Of a DNA stretch of 64,000 bases, positions 34,126-42,753 are shown in pieces. The DNA is taken from assembly GCA_964414785.1 (NCBI GenBank), contig CAYPXZ010000010.1, positions 1 to 64,000 on the forward strand. Direction: 5' to 3'. The DNA is from Palsa-1447 sp964414785. GTDB lineage: Bacteria; Verrucomicrobiota; Verrucomicrobiia; Opitutales; Opitutaceae. How positions within the stretch are numbered: the first letter of the stretch is position 1; every line of letters starts with the position of its first letter. The notes beneath the pieces were generated by a model. The model was not told where the DNA came from. It ran no database searches and saw nothing but the letters and a program-made list of their open reading frames with translations. A program made the position numbers and the translations under genes.

Positions 34126-36852
34126 ATGGCCAGGACATTTCCAGTCGGTTGGTTTGAACGCGACATGCTTTGGTGGGGACCGGAACTCGACTCACGGACC
34201 TGCCTGGCGCGCGGGGCCCAAGTCGAGGTCCCGGATCTTCGAAGTGCTGACAATAGGACGATACTGGATCTGCGCAGCCAGAACGCGCACCTGCTTGCGC
34301 TCGTGGGGCCCGCGACCGCGGTGCAGGTCCAATGGACGGTCGAGGACGACTTTGGCCCCGCGCTGGACGCGTACGAAGGCGAGTCCCGCGGCGGGACCCC
34401 CTGGTGCCGTAGAACCCGCGCGGTTCGGCGCGCCTACTACGACCAAAGGACGGCCGAGGGAACGCTGCGCCGCGAGCGCGTGCATCTGTACCTGGGACGA
34501 CGGTGCGAGGGACTGACGGCGCGCGACGTGCGCTCGGTGCCGGCTTGCGAAAGCTACCTACGCCAGGCCGCATCGGGACTGGATTCCCAACTGCGGATGT
34601 TCGCGATGGTCCATCCGCTCGGCCAATGGACGCCGATGGACAGTGCCTCGCACGCCCTGCACCTGAGGAAGTTCCTCAACCCGAGCCTTTCCAGGGCGTT
34701 TGCCTCGAGCCTGGGCGGCGATCCCCGCGGATTCGACGCCAACCTGTCCATTCGGGCGAACTGCCTAAGGAGCGACATCGACGCCTTCGCGTCGGGCGGT
34801 GGCGCCGCAAGGAGCGGCCTCCTTTTCTTCGACGGGAACTACCATGCGCTCTTTGTCATGCGCGAATTGCCCCGTGGCACGAGGCCGGGAATGCTGGTGC
34901 CGGTACTCGACGCGGTGAGCCGGGGCGCCTGCATCACCCTCGCGATTCGGCCGCTGCCCGTGGGGCGTGAGATTGACCGGCTGCGGCGGGAGATCGACGA
35001 ACTGAGCGCATTCCTCACGGACCGGCGCGCGGCCGGGGTTGAGAACGACATCCGTCTTCGCCAGGGCCGGATCGAATCGCTCCTGTCGTCGGTGACGATT
35101 CCGTTCAACATGCTCTTCACGGTGAGGGTCTGGAGCGACACGCCGGAGGGCATTGCCGCCAAGTCCCTGGCGATGCGCACGGCCCTCCAGGGGATAGACG
35201 GCGCGGAGTTCATGCAGGTCAACAACGCCGCGCAGGCGCGCCACCTCTTCTACGAGACGATCCCGGGAAACCTCGGGGGCACCTACCGGGGGTGGGACAT
35301 CTACGTGGAGAACCACAACCTCACCGACCTCCTGCCGATCTCCTCGACGTTCACCGGGCATCTGGACGAGGCGCAGGCGCTCTACGACAGCCCAGGGGGC
35401 AGCATCGTTGGCGTGCGGCTGGTCACCGCCAATGGGACTCCTCAGCACTCGATCGTCGTCGGTGTCAACGGCTCGGGCAAGACCGCGTTCCTGATCGACC
35501 TCATGAGCCAGACGGACGGCGACTGGGCCTACCGGTTCTACCAGGAGGAGGGGATGGCCTTTGTCACCCAGGCCGGGCTCTGCGGGATGCGAAGCCTCGT
35601 CCTGAAGGAGTCCGGCGACTGCACGCTGAACCCGTTCGACACGCTCGGCCTGCCGCTTACCTCGGCCGCGGTTGCCCGCGTCGTGAGGACCTGCATGAAG
35701 CTCGTGGGGCTGTCCCGGGACGAGGACAGGAACAGGCGCCGGGAGGGCCTGATCGGCGAATACGTGCGCTCCCACTACGAGGACTGCGCCGAGGACTGGA
35801 AGAACGCGGACGAGGACCGGTGGCGTTCGCTCGCTAGGCGGGCCGTGGCGGCCGAGCGGCTAAGGCGCGCCGACGACGACTTCCTCGACGGGCACCTTTC
35901 GCTTCTCGAGTTGGAAAGGTCCGATCCGGCGGCCGCCGCAGCGCTCGTCGGCGCCCCGAGCGACGATCTGGTCCTGCGCACCTCCCTCCAGGAGCAGGGG
36001 CGTAGGAACGTCGAGTCGATGGCCTTCAGCATGCTCGGGGCCGCGGACTATCCCAGGTTTGACGGGCTCGTTGCGCTGATGCGTCACGGGCGCCTGCCCC
36101 ACCACCGGAGCGCCGCGGTCGCAGCCGAGCTTGACTTCCTGTCCTCCGAGCTTGCGAAGGGGTTGCGCTCCGGCGGGGTCGTCGGCGGGTTCATCGACGG
36201 ACCGACGAACGTGGACCTTCGCGGGTGCGGCCTTCACCTGGACACGAGCCGGCTTCCCGAGGGGACGCTCAAGGAACTGGCCGGCTACGTGGTCTTCGAC
36301 CACGTCCGACAGCACATCCTGACGCTCCCCAGGGCCGCCTCGAAGGTCATGCTGCTCGACGAGCTGCGCAGGATACTCCTCATTCCCGGTGCGACCGAGT
36401 TCGTGAAGGAGCTCCTTGCCCAAATGCGCAAGTACCGGTGCGTGTTCATCGGGGCCTTCCAGGAACCCTCCCAGATCGATGACATCGATCCGTCCCTGAC
36501 GGACCTCCTCCTCGGCCAGTGCAAGCAGTACTTCCTCATGCGCCAGAACAACGCCGACCAGGTCCGGCGGATAGGCAGCGTGATCGGGCTGCCCGGTGCC
36601 GCGCGCCGCGCCATTGTGCAGCATCCCCTGGTCGAACACCAGCGAGGCGCGAGGAAGGCGTCGTATTTCACGTACTTCTCCAGGGAATCCTCCGCGCCGG
36701 TCTGCGGGACCGTCCGGGTCGAGGTCGACCCCGCCATGCTCTACGTCGCGGAGTCCTCGGGCGCGGTGTTCGACCGCAGGATGGCGGCGCTTGGGGCGTA
36801 TCCCTCGGTGTACGAGGGCGTGCTGGCGGAGTCCGGGGGGAGGCCGAAATGA
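34126..36852 (+). CDS. VirB4/TrbE-like type IV secretion ATPase
   Basis: The 908 aa AAA+-type ATPase is the clearest member of this cluster. Walker A GVNGSGKT occupies residues 446-453 and Walker B MLLDEL has D745 and E746. The region MRKYRCVFIGAFQEPSQIDD corresponds to the conserved RK-x-TQ region of VirB4/TrbE; the family's DEAW-x-L is here DELRRIL. The N-terminal 300 residues form the CagE/TrbE/VirB domain. VirB4 energises pilus biogenesis and substrate transfer. GGAGG precedes ATG 34126. Its stop overlaps the lipoprotein gene start (ATGA). Confidence 0.88.
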   Translation: MARTFPVGWFERDMLWWGPELDSRTCLARGAQVEVPDLRSADNRTILDLRSQNAHLLALVGPATAVQVQWTVEDDFGPALDAYEGESRGGTPWCRRTRAVRRAYYDQRTAEGTLRRERVHLYLGRRCEGLTARDVRSVPACESYLRQAASGLDSQLRMFAMVHPLGQWTPMDSASHALHLRKFLNPSLSRAFASSLGGDPRGFDANLSIRANCLRSDIDAFASGGGAARSGLLFFDGNYHALFVMRELPRGTRPGMLVPVLDAVSRGACITLAIRPLPVGREIDRLRREIDELSAFLTDRRAAGVENDIRLRQGRIESLLSSVTIPFNMLFTVRVWSDTPEGIAAKSLAMRTALQGIDGAEFMQVNNAAQARHLFYETIPGNLGGTYRGWDIYVENHNLTDLLPISSTFTGHLDEAQALYDSPGGSIVGVRLVTANGTPQHSIVVGVNGSGKTAFLIDLMSQTDGDWAYRFYQEEGMAFVTQAGLCGMRSLVLKESGDCTLNPFDTLGLPLTSAAVARVVRTCMKLVGLSRDEDRNRRREGLIGEYVRSHYEDCAEDWKNADEDRWRSLARRAVAAERLRRADDDFLDGHLSLLELERSDPAAAAALVGAPSDDLVLRTSLQEQGRRNVESMAFSMLGAADYPRFDGLVALMRHGRLPHHRSAAVAAELDFLSSELAKGLRSGGVVGGFIDGPTNVDLRGCGLHLDTSRLPEGTLKELAGYVVFDHVRQHILTLPRAASKVMLLDELRRILLIPGATEFVKELLAQMRKYRCVFIGAFQEPSQIDDIDPSLTDLLLGQCKQYFLMRQNNADQVRRIGSVIGLPGAARRAIVQHPLVEHQRGARKASYFTYFSRESSAPVCGTVRVEVDPAMLYVAESSGAVFDRRMAALGAYPSVYEGVLAESGGRPK

Positions 36853-37154
36853 GGGCCACCGTGGCGGCGCTCATCGGGCTTGCGCTTGTGGGCTGCCAGG
36901 AAGTCTCCCCCAGGCAAAAGCGGAGGGCCTTTGACGAGGGTTACACCGCGGGTTCGGCGGACGCGGTGAAGCAGCTCTACTGGGCGAAGCAGGCCCTCGA
37001 GGCGGCGGGACATCTGCGGCCCGCCGGCCGTGTGGAGTACTACAGCTGGGACGAGTCCGGGACCGCCCGCGACGGCCGCCGGCTCGCTCCGGAGTCCGTC
37101 GGCGTCCCGGTCTTTATTCCCGCGCCGGCCCCCTCGGGAGACCAGAACCCATGA
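36849..37154 (+). CDS. Small lipoprotein of the VirB-like cluster (TrbK/VirB7-like)
   Basis: The 101 aa protein has a short signal peptide with lipobox ALVGCQE, predicting lipid attachment at Cys16. The body is acidic and basic mixed (DEGYTAGSADAVKQLYWAKQAL) with a proline-rich end. It is coupled by ATGA overlaps to the VirB4-like gene before it and the VirB5-like gene after it. Small lipoproteins at this position occur as TrbK (entry exclusion) or VirB7 (outer-membrane pore) in conjugation operons; which one, if either, cannot be told from sequence. Confidence 0.72.
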   Translation: MRATVAALIGLALVGCQEVSPRQKRRAFDEGYTAGSADAVKQLYWAKQALEAAGHLRPAGRVEYYSWDESGTARDGRRLAPESVGVPVFIPAPAPSGDQNP

Positions 37155-38074
37155 AACGGATGTCTGCCACGGCCGCTAGGATTCTCGCGTACGCCTGTAT
37201 CGGATCGGCCGGGGCGGCCACCGCGCGTGGCTTCCTCGGTTTTGCCGACACGTCGTTTGTCACGGTCATCGCCAATCCCGCCGAGGCGGCAAACTGGGCT
37301 GCCGAGCTCCAAAGGCTCAACGAGCAGGTGGCGGCCGCCGCGGGAACGCTCAAGGTGGTCGGGGACCTGCGGGCCTTCGCGGGCGATCCCAAGGCCGCCG
37401 TGGGCGCAGTACCCGGGCTTGAGGAAATCACGGCCCAGCTCAACAGTCTGGCCTCCGGCGCGCAGACCGGCGGCGATCTGCTGAAGGCTTGGCGCTCCTT
37501 GGGGGCGTCCTCGCACCGGGCGGCCGTCCTTTCGCTTCTGGACGCGTCCGGCGCCGGGGCCACGATGCAGGTATTCGGAACGACGCAGGCGCGCGACGCC
37601 TCGCTCTATGAGCGCCTTGCGGGGGACGCAGGTTCGGCCGCGCAGATTCGCAGCCAGATCGCATCGGAGCAGCAGGCCCGGTCCCTTGCGGCGTCGGAGC
37701 TCGCACTCGCGTGGGGCCAGTTCAAGGGCGCGACTACGGAGTCCGGCAAGCAGGCGATCCTGGCGGAGATAAGCCAGATCCAGTCCCAAAGCCAGGTCAT
37801 GGACGCGCGCCGCAGGGCTATGCTCGACGACCTCGAGCTGTCGGACCGCCAGGGCCGCGCAAGCGCCGAGGTCCGAAGCCGGTCGACGGACGAGCAGCTG
37901 CTTGCGGAATCGGCCCTCCTTAGCAATTCCGCCGCGGCGCGGGCCCGCGAGGCGGAGACCCAGCGCCAAGCGACGCTCCAAAAGGCGGTCCCGGCTTCGC
38001 CCGCTGCGGACTACTCCGGCCTTCGGCTCTGGACCACGGCTGACGCGGCGGGAGGCCCGAACGCAAGCCCATGA
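37151..38074 (+). CDS. VirB5/TrbJ-like secreted protein
   Basis: The 307 aa protein has an N-terminal hydrophobic segment (RILAYACIGSAGAATARG) suggesting export, then VIANPAEAANWAAELQRLNEQVAAAAG, which resembles the TrbJ/VirB5 start where NP precedes an alpha-helical region. The rest is predicted helical and coiled, rich in Ala, Gln and Ser (SQIASEQQARSLAASELALA). VirB5 is a minor pilus component. Gene order (after the lipoprotein, before the VirB6-like gene) supports the call more than the sequence itself does. Confidence 0.7.
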   Translation: MKRMSATAARILAYACIGSAGAATARGFLGFADTSFVTVIANPAEAANWAAELQRLNEQVAAAAGTLKVVGDLRAFAGDPKAAVGAVPGLEEITAQLNSLASGAQTGGDLLKAWRSLGASSHRAAVLSLLDASGAGATMQVFGTTQARDASLYERLAGDAGSAAQIRSQIASEQQARSLAASELALAWGQFKGATTESGKQAILAEISQIQSQSQVMDARRRAMLDDLELSDRQGRASAEVRSRSTDEQLLAESALLSNSAAARAREAETQRQATLQKAVPASPAADYSGLRLWTTADAAGGPNASP

Positions 38075-39477
38075 ACGCCGGGACCCAACCCGTGTCGGAC
38101 CTCCTCGACGTCTTCAACGCGTACGACGGCGGCGTCATCTTCCGCGGGCTCACGGAGGGGTCGGGCGGCCAGGCCGCGGTGCTCGGAAGGATCGGGTGGA
38201 TCTTCACGGGCTTTGGCGCGCTCTTCACGCTTTGGGGCTTTGTGCTGCGGGCCGAGCGGTCGAGGGGGGAGGGGAAGCTGGGCGAGGTCGCGAGGACATG
38301 GATTGTGATCGCATCGATCGTCGCAGGGCCGTTCCTGATGCGCACCGCGATGCAGGGCGCCGACTCGCTCTACGAGTCGTCGGCGGGCGGCCCGCGCAAC
38401 CTCACCGCGGTGTGCGTCAAGGCCGCCTACGCGATGCCCGAGTTGAACCAGCTCTTTGACGTCCTGCGCAGGGGGGCCCTCGCCCAGGCAGGCCCCCAGT
38501 CGAGCCATGCAAGCTCGCAGCGCCAGGCGCTGATCGACCGCGCGAACGACGGCAGCGTGCTCGGGTACTTGGAGGCCTTCGGGGTCGCCGTCTGGGACAC
38601 CGCCTCCGACTACGCTTCGGGAGCGAAGGACACCTGGAACGCGACGCTCAGGCTGGCGGTCTTGGGCGCCGGATTCGGCTCGGCGATGATGAAGTGCCTC
38701 CTGATCGCGGTCACGATCGCGCCCCTCTACCTCCTGCTACTCTGCGCGGCCGCGGTCGTCTGGTTCATGGAGCAGCTGCGCTTCTTCCTCGCCGTCTCCG
38801 GGACGATGATGCTTCCGCTCTTCACCGGCATGTTCTCGCTCCCCGAGGGCCATTACAGCCGCCAGGCGGCGCAGAGCTACGTGATGCACATGGTCTCGGT
38901 CGCCCTGTGGCCCGTCTCCTGGGCGATCGGCCACACCGGGACGATCGCGCTCTACGACGCGCTCATCTCGCTCGTGGCCGGTACGAGCCGCGTGCCTGAG
39001 ATCGCGGGCATCCTTCAGTGGAGTGCGATCTCCGCGCAGGCGCCGACACAGGACCAGCTCCGCGCGGTGGAGTCCGCGCTCGGCAACTGGTTCATGGGAA
39101 ACCTGACCGCGCTCATCTCGATCCTCGTGGGCGGCCTGGGGTTCTTCCTTTGGGTCGTGATCGTGTCCATCCTAGGCCCCGTGTTCCTCCACAGGCTCCT
39201 GGCAACGGGGGCGCTCTTCATGGCCGAGGCCGCAGGCGCCACCGCGAGGCAGAGCGTCGCCGCCGGCAGGCTGGCCTGGAGCCTTGCTCAGGCGCCTGGC
39301 GGGATGCCCCTAAGCCAGGCGACTTCCGCCGGCGAACGGCTCGCTGGAGCCCGCCCAGTCGAGGCCGTGGTCTTTTCCGGTGCGGCCGCCCAGTTCTCCC
39401 CGCCGGGCGGCTCGTCCATGGCGACCGCGGCGCGCGCCGTCGATGATTCGGATGGAAAGCGCGGCGCCCCTGTGTGA
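38071..39477 (+). CDS. VirB6/TrbL-like polytopic membrane protein
   Basis: The 468 aa protein has about seven hydrophobic segments. Two are N-terminal; the later, more tightly spaced set includes LLIAVTIAPLYLLLLCAAAVVWF, FFLAVSGTMMLPLFTGMF and ISILVGGLGFFLWVVIVSILG. This distribution, an N-terminal pair and a polytopic C-terminal core with a polar tail, is that of VirB6/TrbL, the inner-membrane channel component. ATGA overlaps link it to the VirB5-like gene. The Ala- and Gly-rich tail after residue 400 is not conserved in the family. Confidence 0.74.
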   Translation: MNAGTQPVSDLLDVFNAYDGGVIFRGLTEGSGGQAAVLGRIGWIFTGFGALFTLWGFVLRAERSRGEGKLGEVARTWIVIASIVAGPFLMRTAMQGADSLYESSAGGPRNLTAVCVKAAYAMPELNQLFDVLRRGALAQAGPQSSHASSQRQALIDRANDGSVLGYLEAFGVAVWDTASDYASGAKDTWNATLRLAVLGAGFGSAMMKCLLIAVTIAPLYLLLLCAAAVVWFMEQLRFFLAVSGTMMLPLFTGMFSLPEGHYSRQAAQSYVMHMVSVALWPVSWAIGHTGTIALYDALISLVAGTSRVPEIAGILQWSAISAQAPTQDQLRAVESALGNWFMGNLTALISILVGGLGFFLWVVIVSILGPVFLHRLLATGALFMAEAAGATARQSVAAGRLAWSLAQAPGGMPLSQATSAGERLAGARPVEAVVFSGAAAQFSPPGGSSMATAARAVDDSDGKRGAPV

Positions 39478-39487
39478 CAGTTATCGG

Positions 39488-40042
39488 GTGCCACTTCCCC
39501 CCATTGCCAGGTCCCTGTCCGAGGGTGCCGAGCGGTTCCTCGACCGGATCCTGTGCGCCGTCGGCGCGGTTGCGTTCTCCCAGTTCCCGGAATTCATGCA
39601 GCAGTACCTGCAAAGGCTCGAGGGGCACCTCGACGAGGCGCGGCTTGAGCTCGACCGGTTCCAGGACGCGGCCTCGAAGTCGGGAATGAGCCTGGACCAG
39701 CTCGTTGCCGGGGCGGCCCAGAACCCTGACAAGGCCATGGGCAGGATGGGGGAGGTGGTGCGCGGTGCGATCACGCGGGTCAACGAGCTCGGGGCGGCGG
39801 ACGAGGCGCTCCGGCACGCGTCGACGTGGACAAGGCCCTTCGTATTCCTGCACCACGCGGACTGGGGGATCGCCCGTGCGACCCTCGCCATCTACCGGCC
39901 GGCCGTCCCCACGACCGCCGAGGGTCTCGTGTACGCGGGCGTGGGGATCGTGGTCGTCCTTGCGGTGTACCACCTTGCCATAAGGGGGCCGATTGTGCGC
40001 GTTCTCAGGCGGAGGTCGGAGCCGCGCAGCGGCGTCGCCTAG
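39488..40042 (+). CDS. DUF2937 family membrane protein
   Basis: The 184 aa protein has the DUF2937 pattern: RFLDRILCAVGAVAFSQFPEF, then QQYLQRLEGHLDEARLELDRFQDAA, a charged helical middle and a C-terminal membrane helix (GLVYAGVGIVVVLAVYHLAI). The family has no established biochemical function. GTG 39488, 10 bp after the VirB6-like stop, gives the usual short N-terminus; ATG 39452 would overlap by 26 bp. Its position as the seventh member of a VirB-like operon is unusual for a family usually seen alone. Confidence 0.75.
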   Translation: MPLPPIARSLSEGAERFLDRILCAVGAVAFSQFPEFMQQYLQRLEGHLDEARLELDRFQDAASKSGMSLDQLVAGAAQNPDKAMGRMGEVVRGAITRVNELGAADEALRHASTWTRPFVFLHHADWGIARATLAIYRPAVPTTAEGLVYAGVGIVVVLAVYHLAIRGPIVRVLRRRSEPRSGVA

Positions 40043-40109
40043 GGGGGCGGGCCGACCCCGCTCAAATCCGTGGACAGACCGGCCGCCAGCGGCCAAGTTA
40101 CCGGCCCCG

Positions 40110-41195
40110 ATGCCTGATACCCTACAAGTAAACCTAGGAGACCGGTCGTATCCCATCCTCTTTGCCGAGGACCTTTCCGCCGAGGTGCGCACGCTCGTCG
40201 CCGAGCTGAAGGCCGCATCCCGAGGGATCACGGTCATCACCGACCGCAACGTGGCCACGGTCCAGGCGCCGATGCTACACAAGCTCTTCGGCGACGCCCC
40301 GACCTTGATCGTGCCCTCCGGCGAGGAGTCCAAGTCGATCGCCGAGTTTGGCCGCACGCTGGACTTCCTCGCAGCCCAGGGGCTGGACCGCTCGGGCGCC
40401 GTCTTTGCCGTGGGCGGCGGCGTCGTCGGGGACCTCGCCGGCTTTGCCGCGGCGGCGTACCTGCGGGGAGTGGACTACTACCAGGTGCCGACGACCCTCC
40501 TCGCCATGGTCGACAGCTCCGTGGGCGGGAAGACGGGGGTCAACCTGAATGCGGGCAAGAACCTCGCCGGCGCGTTCCACCAGCCCAAGGGGGTCTTCAT
40601 CGCCACGGGCTTCCTCAGGCTCCTGCCTCCGCGGGAGTTCGCAGCCGGGATGGCCGAGGTGATCAAGACCGCCCTGCTCGGCGACAGGCAGCTCTTCGAG
40701 GACTTGGAGAGGTCGGCCCTTTCGGCGGGAGACATACGCCTCGCCTGGACCGTGCGCGTGTGCTGCGGGATAAAGGCGAGGCTCGTCGAGGCCGACGAGC
40801 GGGAAAGGGCGGCGAGCGGCGGCCGCGCGCTCCTTAACCTCGGCCACACCTTCGGCCACGCGATCGAGCAGGTGACCGGATACGGCACGTACCTGCACGG
40901 CGAGGCCATTGCCGTCGGGCTATGCGCGGCCGCGCGCCTTTCGTTGCGCCTCGGGATGATCGGCGAGGCGGACGTCGCGCGCATAGAGTCGGTGGTGTCG
41001 GCGCACGGGCTTCCGACCAAGCTGCGTTCGGCGCTTAAGGTCGGTCCGCTGATGGCGGCCATGGCCCGCGACAAGAAGGCCCGGGCGGGAGCGCTTCGGT
41101 TCGTTCTCCTGAAGGCGGCCGGTGAAGCCGTCGTCGTGGGGGACGTGCCGGCCCCCCAGGTCGAGGCGGTCTGGGGCGAGGTGGGATGCGTCTGA
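40110..41195 (+). CDS. aroB: 3-dehydroquinate synthase
   Basis: Converts DAHP to 3-dehydroquinate in the shikimate pathway, NAD- and metal-dependent. The 361 aa product has VPSGEESKS, AVGGGVVGDLAGFAAAAYLRG, QVPTTLLAMVDSSVGGKTGVN and the metal-binding LNLGHTFGHAIEQVTGYGTYLHGEA, all typical of AroB. The start at ATG 40110 (MPDTLQVNLGD) is preferred to an upstream ORF beginning inside the preceding gene. A short palindrome (40081-40094) lies upstream but lacks a T tract. Confidence 0.97.
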   Translation: MPDTLQVNLGDRSYPILFAEDLSAEVRTLVAELKAASRGITVITDRNVATVQAPMLHKLFGDAPTLIVPSGEESKSIAEFGRTLDFLAAQGLDRSGAVFAVGGGVVGDLAGFAAAAYLRGVDYYQVPTTLLAMVDSSVGGKTGVNLNAGKNLAGAFHQPKGVFIATGFLRLLPPREFAAGMAEVIKTALLGDRQLFEDLERSALSAGDIRLAWTVRVCCGIKARLVEADERERAASGGRALLNLGHTFGHAIEQVTGYGTYLHGEAIAVGLCAAARLSLRLGMIGEADVARIESVVSAHGLPTKLRSALKVGPLMAAMARDKKARAGALRFVLLKAAGEAVVVGDVPAPQVEAVWGEVGCV

Positions 41196-41247
41196 GGGCG
41201 GGAGAAAATTCGTGTGTTCGGGCCTTCGTGGCGCTATAAGATGGGTC

Positions 41248-41901
41248 ATGTCCGCCATCGACGAAGGCATTGTCCGGGAATATTTTGAGCAGAACGGATT
41301 TTTCGTCCGCCAGGTCCACAAGTACCAGGTGCAGGCCCGCCGAAAGACGGGTGACGAGGAGATCGACCTTCTTGTCCACAACCCCTCGTGGCGAAAGGGC
41401 GCCCGCAAGCCGGACTTCTTCCTCTTCTCGACCGAGCTGCAGTTCGTGCACCAGGCTGTCGTCGCCGTTAAGCCCTGGCACACCGGAGTCTTCACGCCGG
41501 CCACCCTCAAGGGATCCCCGGAGATCTTCGGCTTCCTCGAGCAGAACGTCCTCAAGCAGGCGGCGCGGCTCTTCCCCTCCGAGGGGGACGGCATCGGCAG
41601 CGACGTCACCAAGATCCTGGTCCTGCCGGCCCTGCCGACCGCCGAGCCGTTCAGGTCGCAGAGCGTCGAACTTCTGAAGGAGCGCGGCGTCGACGGGATC
41701 ATTTCCTTCCGGTCCATGCTGCTCGACCTGATCGACAAGATCGACGCGCACCGCAACTACGGCAAGAGCGACACCCTCCAGGTGATCCGGGTGCTCAAGA
41801 ACTACGACCTCCTGAAGGACGCGCAGCTCGACCTCCTCTCCGACCGAATGCAGTCGGCCAGGAGGACCCGCGCCTCGCAGGCCGCGCCGGTCGAGGAGTG
41901 A
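41248..41901 (+). CDS. Conserved hypothetical protein, possible nuclease-like fold
   Basis: I do not recognise a named family. The 217 aa protein is charged and lacks signal peptide or membrane helices. Strands with EEIDLLV (D40) and AVVAVKPWH (K75) are spaced in a way that recalls PD-(D/E)XK nuclease cores, but the expected acidic residue two before the lysine is Ala, so the match is weak. The C-terminal half is helical (FRSMLLDLIDKIDAHRNYG). It sits between aroB and lpxA, so it may simply be a conserved genomic neighbour. Start ATG 41248. Confidence 0.7.
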   Translation: MSAIDEGIVREYFEQNGFFVRQVHKYQVQARRKTGDEEIDLLVHNPSWRKGARKPDFFLFSTELQFVHQAVVAVKPWHTGVFTPATLKGSPEIFGFLEQNVLKQAARLFPSEGDGIGSDVTKILVLPALPTAEPFRSQSVELLKERGVDGIISFRSMLLDLIDKIDAHRNYGKSDTLQVIRVLKNYDLLKDAQLDLLSDRMQSARRTRASQAAPVEE

Positions 41902-41970
41902 AGCCCCCGGGAGAGGCCCCCGCCAAAACGTTCTCGCACTGCGCGCCGCCAATTTTGAGGATCCGCACCG

Positions 41971-42735
41971 ATGAAGTCGTCTATCCATCCCACGGCAATC
42001 GTTGAGCCGGGCGCGCAGCTCGGCGACGGGTGCGTCATCCACGCGGGTGCAATCATCAGGGCGGGCGCGATCCTCGGAGATCGGGTCGCGGTCCACCCCT
42101 TCGCGGTCGTCGGGGGCGACCCGCAGGTGCTGCGGTTCGACCCGGCGGTGCCGACCGGGACGAGGATCGGCGCGGGCACGACGATCCGCGAGTACGTGAC
42201 GATAAACCGCTCCACGGAGAAGGGCGCCTTCACCGAGGTCGGCGCCAACTGCCTGCTGATGGCGTGCTCGCACGTGGCCCACGACACCCTTGTGGGCGAC
42301 AACGTCGTCGTCGCCAACGCCGTGCTCCTGGCCGGCCACATCACCGTCGGCAACAACGCTGTCCTGGGCGGGGGGGCGGCCTTCCACCAGTTCAGCCGCA
42401 TCGGGGAGGGATCCATCGTCGGGGGCCTCTCGCGCATCACCCAGGACATCCCCCCCTACACCATGGTGGCGGAGCGCAACGAGGTGTCGGGCCTGAACCT
42501 GGTCGGGCTCAGGCGCCGCGGCTCGACCCGCGAGGCCATCAACGAGCTGAAGGACGCGTTCAGGCGGGTCTACTTCCAGGCGGGCAACATCCGCGAGATC
42601 GCGGCGAAGGCGATCGCCGAGGGCGGATACGCATCGGCCGAGGCCCGCCGCTTCCTCGAGTTCATCGTCGCCGGCAAGCGCGGCATCGCGCGCGCGCGCC
42701 GAAAGGGCGCCGCGGCCGAGGACGACGAGGCCTAG
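41971..42735 (+). CDS. lpxA: UDP-N-acetylglucosamine acyltransferase
   Basis: First step of lipid A synthesis. The 254 aa protein starts with SIHPTAIVEPGAQLGDGCVI and a left-handed beta helix of hexapeptides. The catalytic histidine is in CSHVAHD, and IGVG-type coils (VGDNVVVANAVLLAGHI) follow. The C-terminal helix bundle (NEVSGLNLVGLRRRG) is the LpxA signature, separating it from LpxD. A Gram-negative LPS-bearing envelope follows from it. Confidence 0.95.
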   Translation: MKSSIHPTAIVEPGAQLGDGCVIHAGAIIRAGAILGDRVAVHPFAVVGGDPQVLRFDPAVPTGTRIGAGTTIREYVTINRSTEKGAFTEVGANCLLMACSHVAHDTLVGDNVVVANAVLLAGHITVGNNAVLGGGAAFHQFSRIGEGSIVGGLSRITQDIPPYTMVAERNEVSGLNLVGLRRRGSTREAINELKDAFRRVYFQAGNIREIAAKAIAEGGYASAEARRFLEFIVAGKRGIARARRKGAAAEDDEA

Positions 42736-42753
42736 GGCGGCCTCCCCGAACCC

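Noticed and set aside
33363..40042. A complete conjugative element
   Set aside because: No relaxase, coupling protein, integrase, replication or partition gene in the window, and no VirB8-VirB11 set.
40081..40094. Palindrome GGCCGCCAGCGGCC before aroB as a terminator
   Set aside because: The loop is only four bases with a five-pair stem and there is no T tract.
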